Origin: Lachnospiraceae bacterium EP-SM-12S-S03
GTDB taxonomy: Bacteria; Bacillota; Clostridia; Lachnospirales; Lachnospiraceae
Reading direction: 5' to 3'
Assembly: GCA_020540725.1 (NCBI GenBank)
Contig: JAJBSL010000017.1
Coordinates: 1-54,557, forward strand
DNA length: 54,557 nucleotides
The first letter of the stretch is position 1, and each line of letters begins with the position of its first letter. Under the pieces are notes generated by a model. The model saw only the letters and a program-made list of their open reading frames with translations, searched no databases and had not been told where the DNA came from. The position numbers were made by a program, and so were the translations under genes. Below, piece after piece: positions 17,053 to 25,695 of the stretch.

Positions 17053-18387
17053 TTGTCAAATTCAATTGCAAAAGATTTTAAATTTCTTTCCCTGCTCCGC
17101 TTTGCATTTCCTACCATGGTAATGATGGTTTTCATGTCCTTATATACCATTGTAGACGGTATTTTTGTATCAAGACTTGTGGGGACAAGCGCCTTATCTG
17201 CGCTTAATATTGTATATCCGGCCATCAGCCTTCTGATCGCAGTCGGAGTTATGTTTGCCACCGGAGGAAGCGCCATTATCGCCAGAAAACTCGGAGAGAA
17301 GGAAGAAGACGCTGCGCGGGCAGATTTCTCAACTCTTATTCTTACCGGCATCATCATCGGTCTGCTATTCCTGATTCTTGGAAATATTTTCGCCGAACCG
17401 ATTGCAAAACTTCTCGGCGCCACGGACGCACTTCTTTCCGATTGTCTGAGTTACTTAAAAGTAAGCCTTTACTTCGCTCCGGCCTGCATATTACAGCTTT
17501 TATTTCAAAGCTTTTTTGTAGCTGCCGGGAAACCGATTCTCGGACTTACGCTTACCATTACAGGCGGATTGGCAAATATGGTGTTGGATTATGCATTTAT
17601 GGGGCCTCTGGATATGGGAGTCGGCGCCGCCGCACTGGCTACAGGAATCGGACAGCTTGTTCCTGCTGTTTTCGGACTTTTCTATTTCTTTTTTGTCCGA
17701 ACAGGTTCTATTTACATTGTAAAACCGCACTTTTATGCATCCCTCTTAACCGAGAGTTCTCTAAATGGCTCTTCGGAAATGGTGACAAACTTATCCAATG
17801 CCATCATTACATACCTTTTCAACATTATGATGTTGAAGTTCCTTGGAGAACCGGGTGTTGCAGCCATTACCATCGTGCTTTACGGACAATTTTTATTTAA
17901 CGCACTTTATATGGGATATTCCATGGGTGTCGCCCCAGTCATAAGCTACAACCATGGCAGCCAAAATCATACCTTACTACAGAGAATTTTTAAAATCTGT
18001 ATTGCTTTTATTTCCGTATCTTCCTTGATCATTACTGTACTGGCCTTGATTTCTTCTCCGTTTATCGTGGAAATTTTCACGCCGCGTACAACGGAAACTT
18101 ACGGAATTGCAAAAACGGGATTTTTCTTATTCTCACTCAACTATGTATTTGCCGGAACCAACATTTTTGCATCTTCCATGTTTACCGCATTTTCCAACGG
18201 GAAGATTTCCGCGATCATTTCCTTTGTACGCACGTTCGGAATGATCGTTGCAAATATCCTGATTCTTCCGCAGCTTATCGGAGTCAACGGAATCTGGCTT
18301 GCGGTGCCGGTAGCAGAATTTTTCACAATCTTCTTGTCGATTTACTATTTCTATAAGATGCGACATGTATACAACTATACGAAATAG
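17053..18387 (+). CDS. MATE-family multidrug/organic cation efflux transporter
   Basis: The 444-residue protein has about twelve hydrophobic segments in two halves, with the MATE pattern LYTIVDGIFVSRLVG near the N-terminus and the mirrored MGYSMGVAPVISYNHG in the second half. MATE pumps use sodium or proton gradients to expel cationic compounds. The start is TTG with GGAGG 8 nt upstream; no better ATG is present. It is the only gene of its unit, activated from the MerR-type promoter at 16980-17010 and closed by the terminator at 18393-18455. The substrate would be the inducer of the MerR protein, which is unknown. Confidence 0.92.
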   Translation: MSNSIAKDFKFLSLLRFAFPTMVMMVFMSLYTIVDGIFVSRLVGTSALSALNIVYPAISLLIAVGVMFATGGSAIIARKLGEKEEDAARADFSTLILTGIIIGLLFLILGNIFAEPIAKLLGATDALLSDCLSYLKVSLYFAPACILQLLFQSFFVAAGKPILGLTLTITGGLANMVLDYAFMGPLDMGVGAAALATGIGQLVPAVFGLFYFFFVRTGSIYIVKPHFYASLLTESSLNGSSEMVTNLSNAIITYLFNIMMLKFLGEPGVAAITIVLYGQFLFNALYMGYSMGVAPVISYNHGSQNHTLLQRIFKICIAFISVSSLIITVLALISSPFIVEIFTPRTTETYGIAKTGFFLFSLNYVFAGTNIFASSMFTAFSNGKISAIISFVRTFGMIVANILILPQLIGVNGIWLAVPVAEFFTIFLSIYYFYKMRHVYNYTK

Positions 18388-18392
18388 GAACC

Positions 18393-18455
18393 ATTTCAAA
18401 AACAGGAGGTTCGGATGTGGCATTACCCATGCATCCGAACCTCCTATTTTGAAAT
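18393..18455. terminator. Bidirectional terminator between MATE and BCCT genes
   Basis: A long hairpin has 14-bp inner arms (AGGAGGTTCGGATG / CATCCGAACCTCCT) and A/T-rich outer arms (ATTTCAAAA / TTTTGAAAT). It serves the converging MATE and BCCT genes. Its loop-side sequence (GGATG...GCATCC) recurs in the terminator at 23612-23686. Confidence 0.85.
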
Positions 18456-18467
18456 TTGTCCTTTTTA

Positions 18468-19961
18468 CTATATCTTTTCTTTCTTCACCGCTTTGACAAA
18501 CGCTGCACATGCGCCAAACATAATGAATATGAACGGGAATGCTGCGGCTAACGATATCGTCTGTAACGGTTTTAATCCACCAGCCATAAGAAGACCGATT
18601 GCCATCACGGACTGAATGATACCCCACAGAATTTTCTTACTGTTTGGAGGATTGATCGCACCGTCTGTTGTCAGCATGGAAAGTACATATACCCCGGAAT
18701 TCGCGGATGTAACAAAAAAAGCACACAAAGATATGATTGCCACAATCGCCAATACGGATCCCAACGGATATTCCTCAAGCACCATGAAAAGCCCAACTTC
18801 CGGTGTTGCCACAACTTCTTTCAACGTTTCAATTGCCATGGCTCCTGTTTCACCAAGATTAATTCCAAGGCTTCCGAATACTGCACCCCAGATACAAGAA
18901 GCAATTGCAGGGACAAGTACTACACCTAGAATAAATTCACGAATTGTCCTTCCCTTTGAAATACGGGCAATAAACACACCTACAAACGGCGCCCACGCAA
19001 TAAACCAGGCCCAATAGAACAGCCTCCAGCTTCCAAGCCAGCTATTATCTCCATACGCGTTGATTCCAAGGGCATCCGGAATGAAATCCCCAATATACTG
19101 TCCCATTCCATTAATAAAACTATCTAAAATTTCAATCTTCGGTCCCACAAGGAAGCATACAACAAGAAGACCAACTGCAACATATAAATTCGTATCAGAA
19201 ATAATTTTGATTCCTTTATCAATACCTGATACCGCTGAACCGATATAAAGCACCGATACGACCACAATAATTCCTATCTGTACAACTAATGTTGTCGGAA
19301 GACCAAACAAACGATTAAATCCCGCATTAATCTGTAGTGTTCCAAGTCCGAGAGAAGTAACAACTCCGGCTACTGTAGCAAACACCGCCAGAATATCCAC
19401 TAATTTTCCAAGCCACCCATTTGCCAGCTTTTCGCCGATCAATGGTTCCAGAATAACACTGATTAGCCCTTTTTTATTTTTTCTAAACATAAAGTATGCT
19501 AATGCAAGACCAATCACTGCATAATTTGCCCACGGGAGAATTCCCCAGTGCATGAAGAATGACTTCATTGCAAAGTCTGCGGCTTCCGGTGTGGCGCCTT
19601 CTACGCCCACCGGATTCAGGTAATGTGTCAGCGGTTCCGCAACACCCCAGAATACAAGTCCTACACCCATACCACAGCCAAAAAGGAGTCCAAACCATGT
19701 CAGGTTACTGTATTCCGGTTTGGAATCATCGCCTCCAAGGCGAATCTTTCCAAATTTACCAAATGCCATATAAACAACAAATATAAGAAATACCATCATG
19801 GATAACAAATATAACCATCCAAAGTCTGTTGTAAGGAAATGAAATGCCGCATTGGAAACCTTAGTAAAGCTGTCATTTAATGCTACAGACCACACAGCCA
19901 TAACGGCAATCAAAACAAGCGAAACAACGAATACTGTATTTCCTCCTTTTGATTTTTTCAT
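18468..19961 (-). CDS. BCCT-family transporter, probably glycine betaine/choline uptake
   Basis: The 497-residue transporter has about 12 membrane helices and the BCCT signature region GMGVGLVFWGVAEPL (about 98-112). Aromatic residues in WLGSWRLFYWAWFIAW form the expected substrate box. BCCT carriers move quaternary ammonium compounds such as betaine, carnitine or choline. It is the third gene of grdI-grdH-BCCT, 18 nt after grdH, with GGGGGG 7 nt before the ATG. That placement strongly suggests it imports betaine for the reductase. Osmotic-stress uptake alone would not explain the operon. Confidence 0.92.
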   Translation of the reverse strand: MKKSKGGNTVFVVSLVLIAVMAVWSVALNDSFTKVSNAAFHFLTTDFGWLYLLSMMVFLIFVVYMAFGKFGKIRLGGDDSKPEYSNLTWFGLLFGCGMGVGLVFWGVAEPLTHYLNPVGVEGATPEAADFAMKSFFMHWGILPWANYAVIGLALAYFMFRKNKKGLISVILEPLIGEKLANGWLGKLVDILAVFATVAGVVTSLGLGTLQINAGFNRLFGLPTTLVVQIGIIVVVSVLYIGSAVSGIDKGIKIISDTNLYVAVGLLVVCFLVGPKIEILDSFINGMGQYIGDFIPDALGINAYGDNSWLGSWRLFYWAWFIAWAPFVGVFIARISKGRTIREFILGVVLVPAIASCIWGAVFGSLGINLGETGAMAIETLKEVVATPEVGLFMVLEEYPLGSVLAIVAIISLCAFFVTSANSGVYVLSMLTTDGAINPPNSKKILWGIIQSVMAIGLLMAGGLKPLQTISLAAAFPFIFIMFGACAAFVKAVKKEKI

Positions 19962-19979
19962 TTACAATCCCCCCTTTTC

Positions 19980-21284
19980 TTATACTTTGAATACGGTCTG
20001 ATCTTCAATATCTGTACCCAGAGATTCTACTGCTACCTTTGTTCTGTGCAGCCTTAGTTTCCACTGCTCTTCTTTCGTAGTCGCCGGATCTCCAAGAGGA
20101 TACGGAATAGAGATCGTAGGTACGATTCTGTTGGATCCAACTGTCTTAGCAACCGGGATCAGATTACACATCTGTACGATTGGAAGACCGGATTTTTCTA
20201 CTTCTTTTACCATCGTTGCACCGCAACGTGTACAAGTACCTCATGTAGAAACCATAATAACACCGTCTACCCCGTCTTCTTTCAGATGCGGAATAATTTC
20301 TTTCGCCATTCTTTCTGCTTCTGCCTGTGTTGTTCCTGTTCCAACTGTTGTATAGAAATATGGATGAAGACTTCCAAATACGCCTTCTTTTTCCAACTCT
20401 TTTAATGCATCTACCGGAGTAATAACATTCGGATCCGCATCTGCTGCTGCCGGGTCAAATCCAGCATGGATCGTCTTGTATTCCCCGCCTTTTAATACTG
20501 CATCACCGGAAATGTCATATCTGCCCCATCTTGTCGCAGATGCTGATTGGATATGATCCGGATTATCTACCGGAACAATACCTCCGGTATTTAACAACGC
20601 AATTTTTGCATGACTCAGATCTTTGATTGCAGGTGCAATTGGTACTCTGTCAAGTTTCGGCATTGGAAGTTCTGTCTCAAATGGCTCTCCGTTCAATTTC
20701 TTTACAAGCATTTCAACCATTCTTTCAGAAGCCGGTTTGCCATCTTGTCTCCATACCTGGCGACGTACTCCACGGGCAAAATATCCTTCTTCATCTGCAC
20801 TTCCGATTTCTTCTCCGTTTAAAATTTTATTTGCTAAACTTACCATTGCCTTTACATCGGCACGCATTCTGGAAGCAATGTTTCCGCCTTTTAAGATGTA
20901 CATATCCTTCTTAAACATATCTGCCCCAGGATTTTCTTCGTTAATTGATGTCAAAACCGGTACATGATATTTTTCTTTTACAGCTTTGCAAATTGTTCCA
21001 CATGCAACTCCATATCTTCCCGCCTGAAAAGCAGGTCCTGCAAGGAATAAATCAAATTCTTTATCCGCAAGCATATCGAGAATTGTCTGAACAGCTTCCT
21101 CTGTATTGGAACCCATGAAATTATCTCCACAGATAATTGTATGGGTGATTTCTGCATCAAGACCTTTTGCAAATTCTAATGCCGGGCCAATCTTTCCTTC
21201 GTGAATCTCAGGAGCGAAATCTGCCTTATCCTCTCCACCGATCTGGCCGAAAAACTGATTGATATATAAAATCGCCTTTTTCAT
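19980..21284 (-). CDS. grdH: Betaine reductase component B, selenocysteine subunit (GrdH; GrdB/GrdF family)
   Basis: Component B of a Stickland-type reductase binds the substrate and passes a carboxymethyl group to selenoprotein A. The 434-residue reading frame holds one in-frame TGA at 20241-20243 (codon 348). Translating it as selenocysteine joins both halves and yields the family motif UxxCxxC (U-GTC-TRC). A bacterial SECIS-like hairpin lies 12 nt downstream of the TGA. The start has GGAGG about 9 nt upstream, and grdI ends 14 nt before it. The BCCT transporter behind it favours betaine (GrdH) over glycine or sarcosine (GrdB, GrdF); that choice is inference. Component A and C genes (grdA, grdC, grdD) are not in this window. 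Confidence 0.93.
20214..20243 (-). promoter_or_regulatory. UGA codon and SECIS-like hairpin of grdH
   Basis: The UGA (20241-20243) is followed after 12 nt by a perfect 6-bp stem CGTTGC/GCAACG (20223-20228 with 20214-20219) with the loop GGT. Spacing and a G-rich apical loop fit bacterial SECIS elements recognised by SelB. It lies inside the coding sequence. Confidence 0.8.
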
Positions 21285-21298
21285 CGTAAGTTACCTCC

Positions 21299-22624
21299 TT
21301 AAAATTCTTTCATTGTCTTCGGTGACCAGCCGCATACCTGATCTCCACAGAACATTGAGTTATTTTCCATAATAATTGAACCGTCTTCTCTTACGGATGG
21401 TCCAAGTTTCTCATCTGCTGCCCATCCTCCGGACACTCCGTCACGTGCAAGCGCTTCTAATTCTCCAAGCACTGTTTCCATTGGTGGAAGTTCAATCATT
21501 TCAGAAACATTACCACATGATACAATTGCATCACATTTCTCATCTAATGTTACAAGTGGCTGTGACTGACCGTCACGACCTGTACATTCATTGGAAATAC
21601 CTACTGTTTTTACCCCTGCGTCTTCAAGCGCCACAATACATCCTACAAAGTCTGCATCCGGATTGCCGTAACCTTCCTCTGCCACAACAGCACCATCTGC
21701 TCCAAGTGTATTGGCAATCTGTGCAACGTAAAGAGCTGCTCGTTCCTTTTGTTCCAAAGCAACATTTAAGTTTGACATAATTACACCAAGGAAATTGATT
21801 GTCTTTCCATGCTCTTTGTACAATGCCTTAATATTCGGACAGTTTTGGAAATCATATGTTGACCATTTGGAAGATACCGGCATGAAGCTTCCTGATACGA
21901 TTGCACCATCTAATACCTCATTTGGATGCATCACTGTCGGAAGCATACGGTTCATATCCCACCCGTAAGCCAGATCATTATATCCCAATTCTTCCATCTG
22001 AGACTGTGGCTGCATCACATACACAACGGAAGGAAGTTTCTCTGTCTCTTCTCCACGTTTGATCATCGGTCCCAAGTCAAATACTTCTGTATCTTCCGGC
22101 TTCAACTCTTTCACACAATTGGCAACATATTCTGCCAATCTATGTCCCGCTCTTCTTAACGCATCATTTTTCTTCTGCTGCTCATGTTTTTCAAAGTCTT
22201 CATTTGTATCTGCAACAAGTACAATGTTCATCAATTGACCAAAAAGCGTATATTTCTGGCCCTCTCCACTCATGTCAATCACACCATCCTGGAATCCGCC
22301 CCAGTGTCTTCCTACGACAAGAACACTACAGTTTTTCAATGCATATGTTGTACCTTCTCCGGCTCTTGTCATATCTCCCGTATATCCAGGAAATACACTT
22401 CTTCCATCCGGACGTACACGTGGTTCAATCGCCTCTTTTACCGGACACATACGAATTTTGTCTCCCGGTTTTGCAATATAAAGTTCCGCTTCTGTAATTC
22501 TGTCATCTTCCATAATAAATTTCAGAGCTTCATCCTTCTGAATCGTTAAAAGTCCGTCTTTATATGACAATTCCTTGCCAAAGACAATATCCTTTACATA
22601 GAAATTCCCAATTTCCAGTCTCAT
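21299..22624 (-). CDS. grdI: Betaine reductase component B, alpha/beta proprotein (GrdI; GrdE/GrdG family)
   Basis: The 441-residue proprotein belongs to the GrdE/GrdG/GrdI family. It is cleaved after translation into two subunits, one carrying a pyruvoyl group that binds the amine substrate. A Cys at about residue 262 in a QNCP context is a plausible processing site by position; this is my inference. No membrane segments or signal peptide are seen. It is the first gene of grdI-grdH-BCCT and is preceded by GGAGG 8 nt before the ATG. The intergenic region to the divergent TetR gene contains two dyads that could be operators. Confidence 0.92.
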   Translation of the reverse strand: MRLEIGNFYVKDIVFGKELSYKDGLLTIQKDEALKFIMEDDRITEAELYIAKPGDKIRMCPVKEAIEPRVRPDGRSVFPGYTGDMTRAGEGTTYALKNCSVLVVGRHWGGFQDGVIDMSGEGQKYTLFGQLMNIVLVADTNEDFEKHEQQKKNDALRRAGHRLAEYVANCVKELKPEDTEVFDLGPMIKRGEETEKLPSVVYVMQPQSQMEELGYNDLAYGWDMNRMLPTVMHPNEVLDGAIVSGSFMPVSSKWSTYDFQNCPNIKALYKEHGKTINFLGVIMSNLNVALEQKERAALYVAQIANTLGADGAVVAEEGYGNPDADFVGCIVALEDAGVKTVGISNECTGRDGQSQPLVTLDEKCDAIVSCGNVSEMIELPPMETVLGELEALARDGVSGGWAADEKLGPSVREDGSIIMENNSMFCGDQVCGWSPKTMKEF

Positions 22625-22654
22625 ATTTTCTTCCTCCTTTAAGATATGATTTTA

Positions 22655-22742
22655 GTGCAATATGCACAATTATCATTTTATCAAGCGCGATTGATACATT
22701 ATTTATACCATAAAACTTATCACTAAGCACGCTTATTGTCAA
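22655..22742 (-). promoter_or_regulatory. grdI upstream region with two dyads and a lone -35
   Basis: Dyads: GTGCA-ATA-TGCAC (22655-22667) and TATCAA-GCGCGA-TTGATA (22679-22696). A perfect TTGACA lies at 22737-22742 (minus strand) but has only a weak -10 (TAAGTT) at 17 nt. The pattern suggests a regulated promoter, with the divergent TetR protein as candidate regulator. Confidence 0.5.
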
Positions 22743-22789
22743 TAGCATTTTCAAATATTACTTATACTTTTTTTCTATAAATCTTGCTC

Positions 22790-22818
22790 TTGAATTTCTT
22801 TTTTTCACGTACTATACT
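22790..22818 (+). promoter_or_regulatory. Promoter of the TetR gene next to grdI
   Basis: TTGAAT and TATACT are separated by 17 nt, about 33 nt before the ATG at 22852. Confidence 0.7.
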
Positions 22819-22851
22819 ATTCAGATAGCAATAGACTAAGGAGGATTGCAT

Positions 22852-23505
22852 ATGATCGATTATGCAAGTGACAATTCAAAACGTGAGAATCTGATTCATT
22901 TCATTCAAGTAACTCAAAAGTTATTGGAAGACGAAGGATTGAAAAGTATATCTATCCGCAAAATAGCATCCAATTCCGGTTTTCACAATTCGACAATATA
23001 TTTTTATTTTAAAGACTTAGACGAGCTCATCATGCTTGCTTCCATTAAACGTTTTCAGAAATATAGCGAAGAACTTGAGCGGCAAAGCCAGAATCCTGAT
23101 TCCTATGAAAAATTCTATGCTATTTGGGAATGTTTCGCTGAATCTGCCTTACAATATTCTTGTACTTTCTACAACTTCTTTTTCGGAAAACATAGCGATG
23201 ATCTTCCTACGTTTTTAAACATTTATTATGATCTGTTTCCGGAAGAACGCAACAAATTCAGTTCCGATATTGAAGCCATGTATTTTGGAAAAGATTACAC
23301 AGAGCGGTGTAAGAAGATTTTGATTCCACTGATTGAAGATTCGCGTACAAGAGTAACAGAAGAAAATCTGGATATTGTAACAGATATCACAGTCAGCCTT
23401 ACAAAAGATCTGCTCGGCAGAAAATGCAGTAACCCGGATATTTGTTCCGATGAGCTTCAGAAACGCATGTTGGATATCTTACATTTTGTCATTGATGAAA
23501 CATAA
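22852..23505 (+). CDS. TetR-family regulator, candidate regulator of the betaine reductase operon
   Basis: The 217-residue protein has an N-terminal TetR helix-turn-helix (about 10-60, SIRKIASNSGFHNSTIYFYF) and a divergent all-helical ligand domain. The ATG at 22852 has GGAGG 7 nt upstream; a TTG two codons earlier is unlikely. It is divergent from grdI, and the 227-bp gap carries two dyads. Control of grdI-grdH-BCCT is therefore a reasonable inference, possibly with betaine or a related amine as ligand. No other target is nearby: the next gene on its strand is absent and a terminator follows. Confidence 0.85.
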   Translation: MIDYASDNSKRENLIHFIQVTQKLLEDEGLKSISIRKIASNSGFHNSTIYFYFKDLDELIMLASIKRFQKYSEELERQSQNPDSYEKFYAIWECFAESALQYSCTFYNFFFGKHSDDLPTFLNIYYDLFPEERNKFSSDIEAMYFGKDYTERCKKILIPLIEDSRTRVTEENLDIVTDITVSLTKDLLGRKCSNPDICSDELQKRMLDILHFVIDET

Positions 23506-23535
23506 AAATTATAGGGCAGAATTACCGGAAGTTTG

Positions 23536-23613
23536 AAAAGGCACATCCCGGATTGTAAGCAGCCTACAAGGTCACGGGCAAGCCCGGACTTTGGCTCGTT
23601 GCCATTACAAAAA
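23536..23613 (+). repeat. Interspersed ~80-bp structured repeat, copy 2
   Basis: This is about 85% identical to 6303-6382. Here it lies in the convergent gap between the TetR gene and nagA, directly next to a terminator, in sense orientation to the TetR transcript. The outer pair TTGTAA/TTACAA is unchanged. Differences in the inner stem (TTTGGC against TTTAGC) are partly matched on the other arm, and the loop gains GGGC-AA-GCCC pairing. Confidence 0.7.
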
Positions 23614-23686
23614 AGAAAGTCTCAAACAAGAGTTTTAGATGCGTGGGTAACGCAGCATCCAAACCTTTTGTTTTGAGACTTTCTTT
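23612..23686. terminator. Bidirectional terminator between TetR gene and nagA
   Basis: Perfect 15-bp arms (AAAGAAAGTCTCAAA / TTTGAGACTTTCTTT) with A and T tracts enclose a second stem-like region including GATGC...GCATCC. It closes both converging transcripts. Confidence 0.85.
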
Positions 23687-23703
23687 TATTTATTCTAAAA
23701 CTT

Positions 23704-24810
23704 TTATCCGTTCAAGATAACTTTCTTAAGTTCCAAATTCTGATCTAACAGAACAAGATTTCCTACTTTTCCCGCTTTGATCGAACCGTATTTATCATCC
23801 AGTCCTACGCTCTTTGCCGGATTGATCGTTGCTGCCGCAACTGCTTCTTCAAGGGGAATCCCCATGTTCTGTACCGCATTTTTCATGCAGTCCATCAGAT
23901 TCGTAACAGAGCCTGCAAGTGCGCCGCCTTCTGTGAGGGTCGCCACATTGCCTTTTACCGTTACTGCCTGTCCTCCAAGTGTATACTGGCCGTCCGGCAT
24001 ACCTGTTGCACGCATGGTATCACTAATCAGCACAACCCTGTCTTTGAACATATCAAATGTAGTTCTTACAACAGACGGATGAATGTGAACTCCATCTGTG
24101 ATCAGCTCTACCATAACATGTCCGCTATCATGTGCAGCTCCGATCACTCCCGGTGCACGATGTGTGAAAGACGGCATTGCATTATATAAATGCGTTGCAT
24201 GATCCGCCCCTAAATCGTAACCTTTTTTGGCTGTATCATAATCAGAAAGTGTATGCGCAAAAGAAATATGAACCTCATTATGAAGTTCCTCGATAAATTC
24301 CATTGCGCCCTCTTCTTCCGGTGCAATGTCTACAAGACGGAATAATCCGTTTGCTTCTTTCTGAAGTCTTCTAAACATTTCCACATCTGGTTTTACAATA
24401 TGAGTGGCTGCCTGTGCGCCCTTTTTCCCCGGAGAAATAAAAGGACCTTCCATATTGATCCCCGCAAGATGTGCACCTTCTTCATTTTTATATGCTCCGG
24501 CTGTCTTCGCAATCTTCATCAATTCTTCTTCCGGTAATGTCATAGTTGCAGGTACGATGGTTGTGACACCTTGAGATGCTTCATATTTCGCGATCTCACG
24601 AATTGCTTCTTCTGTACCGTCACAGAAATCATAACTTACTGCTCCGTGAAAATGTACATCTACAAGTCCCGGAATTGCGTAACATCCGTTTCCATCGACT
24701 ACTTCTTCATGATTGGATGCCTCCGCTTTGAAAACTCCGTCTTCGATGACAATTTCTCCCGGAACAAATCTTTTATCTTCTGTAAAAACTTTTACATTTT
24801 TAATAATCAT
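23704..24810 (-). CDS. nagA: N-acetylglucosamine-6-phosphate deacetylase
   Basis: The enzyme removes acetate from GlcNAc-6-phosphate, giving glucosamine-6-phosphate for NagB. The 368-residue amidohydrolase shows the metal motif HFHG (about 53-56), NMEGPFISPGKKGAQ (about 119-133) with the catalytic-site Glu, and later HLYNAM and a conserved ISDTMRATG region. Length and order match NagA. It lies 4 nt after nagB and is preceded by GAGG, so both are translated from one mRNA starting at 25612-25640. A terminator follows. Confidence 0.96.
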   Translation of the reverse strand: MIIKNVKVFTEDKRFVPGEIVIEDGVFKAEASNHEEVVDGNGCYAIPGLVDVHFHGAVSYDFCDGTEEAIREIAKYEASQGVTTIVPATMTLPEEELMKIAKTAGAYKNEEGAHLAGINMEGPFISPGKKGAQAATHIVKPDVEMFRRLQKEANGLFRLVDIAPEEEGAMEFIEELHNEVHISFAHTLSDYDTAKKGYDLGADHATHLYNAMPSFTHRAPGVIGAAHDSGHVMVELITDGVHIHPSVVRTTFDMFKDRVVLISDTMRATGMPDGQYTLGGQAVTVKGNVATLTEGGALAGSVTNLMDCMKNAVQNMGIPLEEAVAAATINPAKSVGLDDKYGSIKAGKVGNLVLLDQNLELKKVILNG

Positions 24811-24814
24811 GGCA

Positions 24815-25546
24815 TTATTCCTCTACTTTAGAGTAAGCTGCTGCATCACATACAACGGTTACATCCGGATGGAACTGTAAGATAGATGCAGGAACGTTTG
24901 GTGTAACAGGTCCGAAGAATGCTTTTTTCACGATTTCAGCTTTGTCTTCACCACTTACTACCACTACGATTTTCTTTGCGTTCATGATTGTTCCGATTCC
25001 CATTGTGTAAGCCTGTTTTGGCACATCATCTGCAGATGCGAAGAATCTCTTGTTTGCCTCGATTGTACTTGGCTGCAAATCTACGCAGTGTGTCACTTTA
25101 TCAAACTGCTCTGCCGGTTCGTTAAATCCAATATGTCCGTTATGTCCAAGTCCAAGAAGCTGAAGATCTGCTCCACCATAAGATTTGATCAGTTCTTCAT
25201 AGCGTGCACATTCCTTTTCTGCATCCGGTTCCATACCATTTGGTACATTGGTGTTTGCTTTATCAATATTAATATGATTGAAAAGATTGTCATTCATGAA
25301 ATAATAATAGCTCTGATCATTCTCTCTTGGAAGTCCTTTGTACTCATCTAAGTTTACGGATTTCACCTGTGAAAAATCAAGATCTCCATTCTCGTACATT
25401 CTGATCAACTCTTTGTATGTTCCAATCGGCGAAGAACCTGTTGCAAGACCAAGCACACAATCAGGTTTTGTGATCACCTGTGCTGCGATGATATTTGCCG
25501 CCTTTCTGCTCATCTCATTGTAATCTGCTGTCTTTAAAACTCTCAT
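24815..25546 (-). CDS. nagB: Glucosamine-6-phosphate deaminase
   Basis: It converts glucosamine-6-phosphate to fructose-6-phosphate and ammonia, linking amino-sugar use (mucin, peptidoglycan) to glycolysis. The 243-residue product has the LGLATGSSPIGTY phosphate-binding segment (about 33-45), the NLDEYKGL active-site motif and GLGHNGHIGFNEP (about 130-142), all diagnostic for NagB. I chose the ATG at 25546 with AGAGGT about 7 nt upstream; the frame extends 17 codons further without support. It is the first gene of nagB-nagA. A dyad overlapping the promoter -10 implies repression. Confidence 0.96.
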   Translation of the reverse strand: MRVLKTADYNEMSRKAANIIAAQVITKPDCVLGLATGSSPIGTYKELIRMYENGDLDFSQVKSVNLDEYKGLPRENDQSYYYFMNDNLFNHINIDKANTNVPNGMEPDAEKECARYEELIKSYGGADLQLLGLGHNGHIGFNEPAEQFDKVTHCVDLQPSTIEANKRFFASADDVPKQAYTMGIGTIMNAKKIVVVVSGEDKAEIVKKAFFGPVTPNVPASILQFHPDVTVVCDAAAYSKVEE

Positions 25547-25595
25547 CTTCGTTACCTCTTTTCTTATAATCCAACAATATTTGTTACTATTTTTC

Positions 25596-25618
25596 ATATA
25601 GTTCCTTCCAAACTATAT
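25596..25618. promoter_or_regulatory. Candidate operator overlapping the nagB -10
   Basis: Perfect 8-bp arms (ATATAGTT / AACTATAT) are separated by 7 nt. The right arm coincides with the -10 hexamer of the nagB promoter, so a bound repressor would block it. The binding protein is unknown; no NagR/GntR-type gene is adjacent. Confidence 0.6.
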
Positions 25619-25640
25619 CACATTTATCTATCTTTCACAA
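25612..25640 (-). promoter_or_regulatory. nagBA promoter
   Basis: TTGTGA and TATAGT (minus strand) are 17 nt apart, about 66 nt upstream of the nagB ATG. Confidence 0.75.
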
Positions 25641-25695
25641 GAAAAGAGGAAAAAAGTGCAAAAAAAGGATGCGACAATGCACATCCTTTTCACCT

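Noticed and set aside
19980..20213. Separate 77-residue gene downstream of a truncated reductase gene
   Set aside because: It is the in-frame continuation of grdH after the selenocysteine UGA. It has no ribosome binding site of its own, and the joined product has the expected family length.
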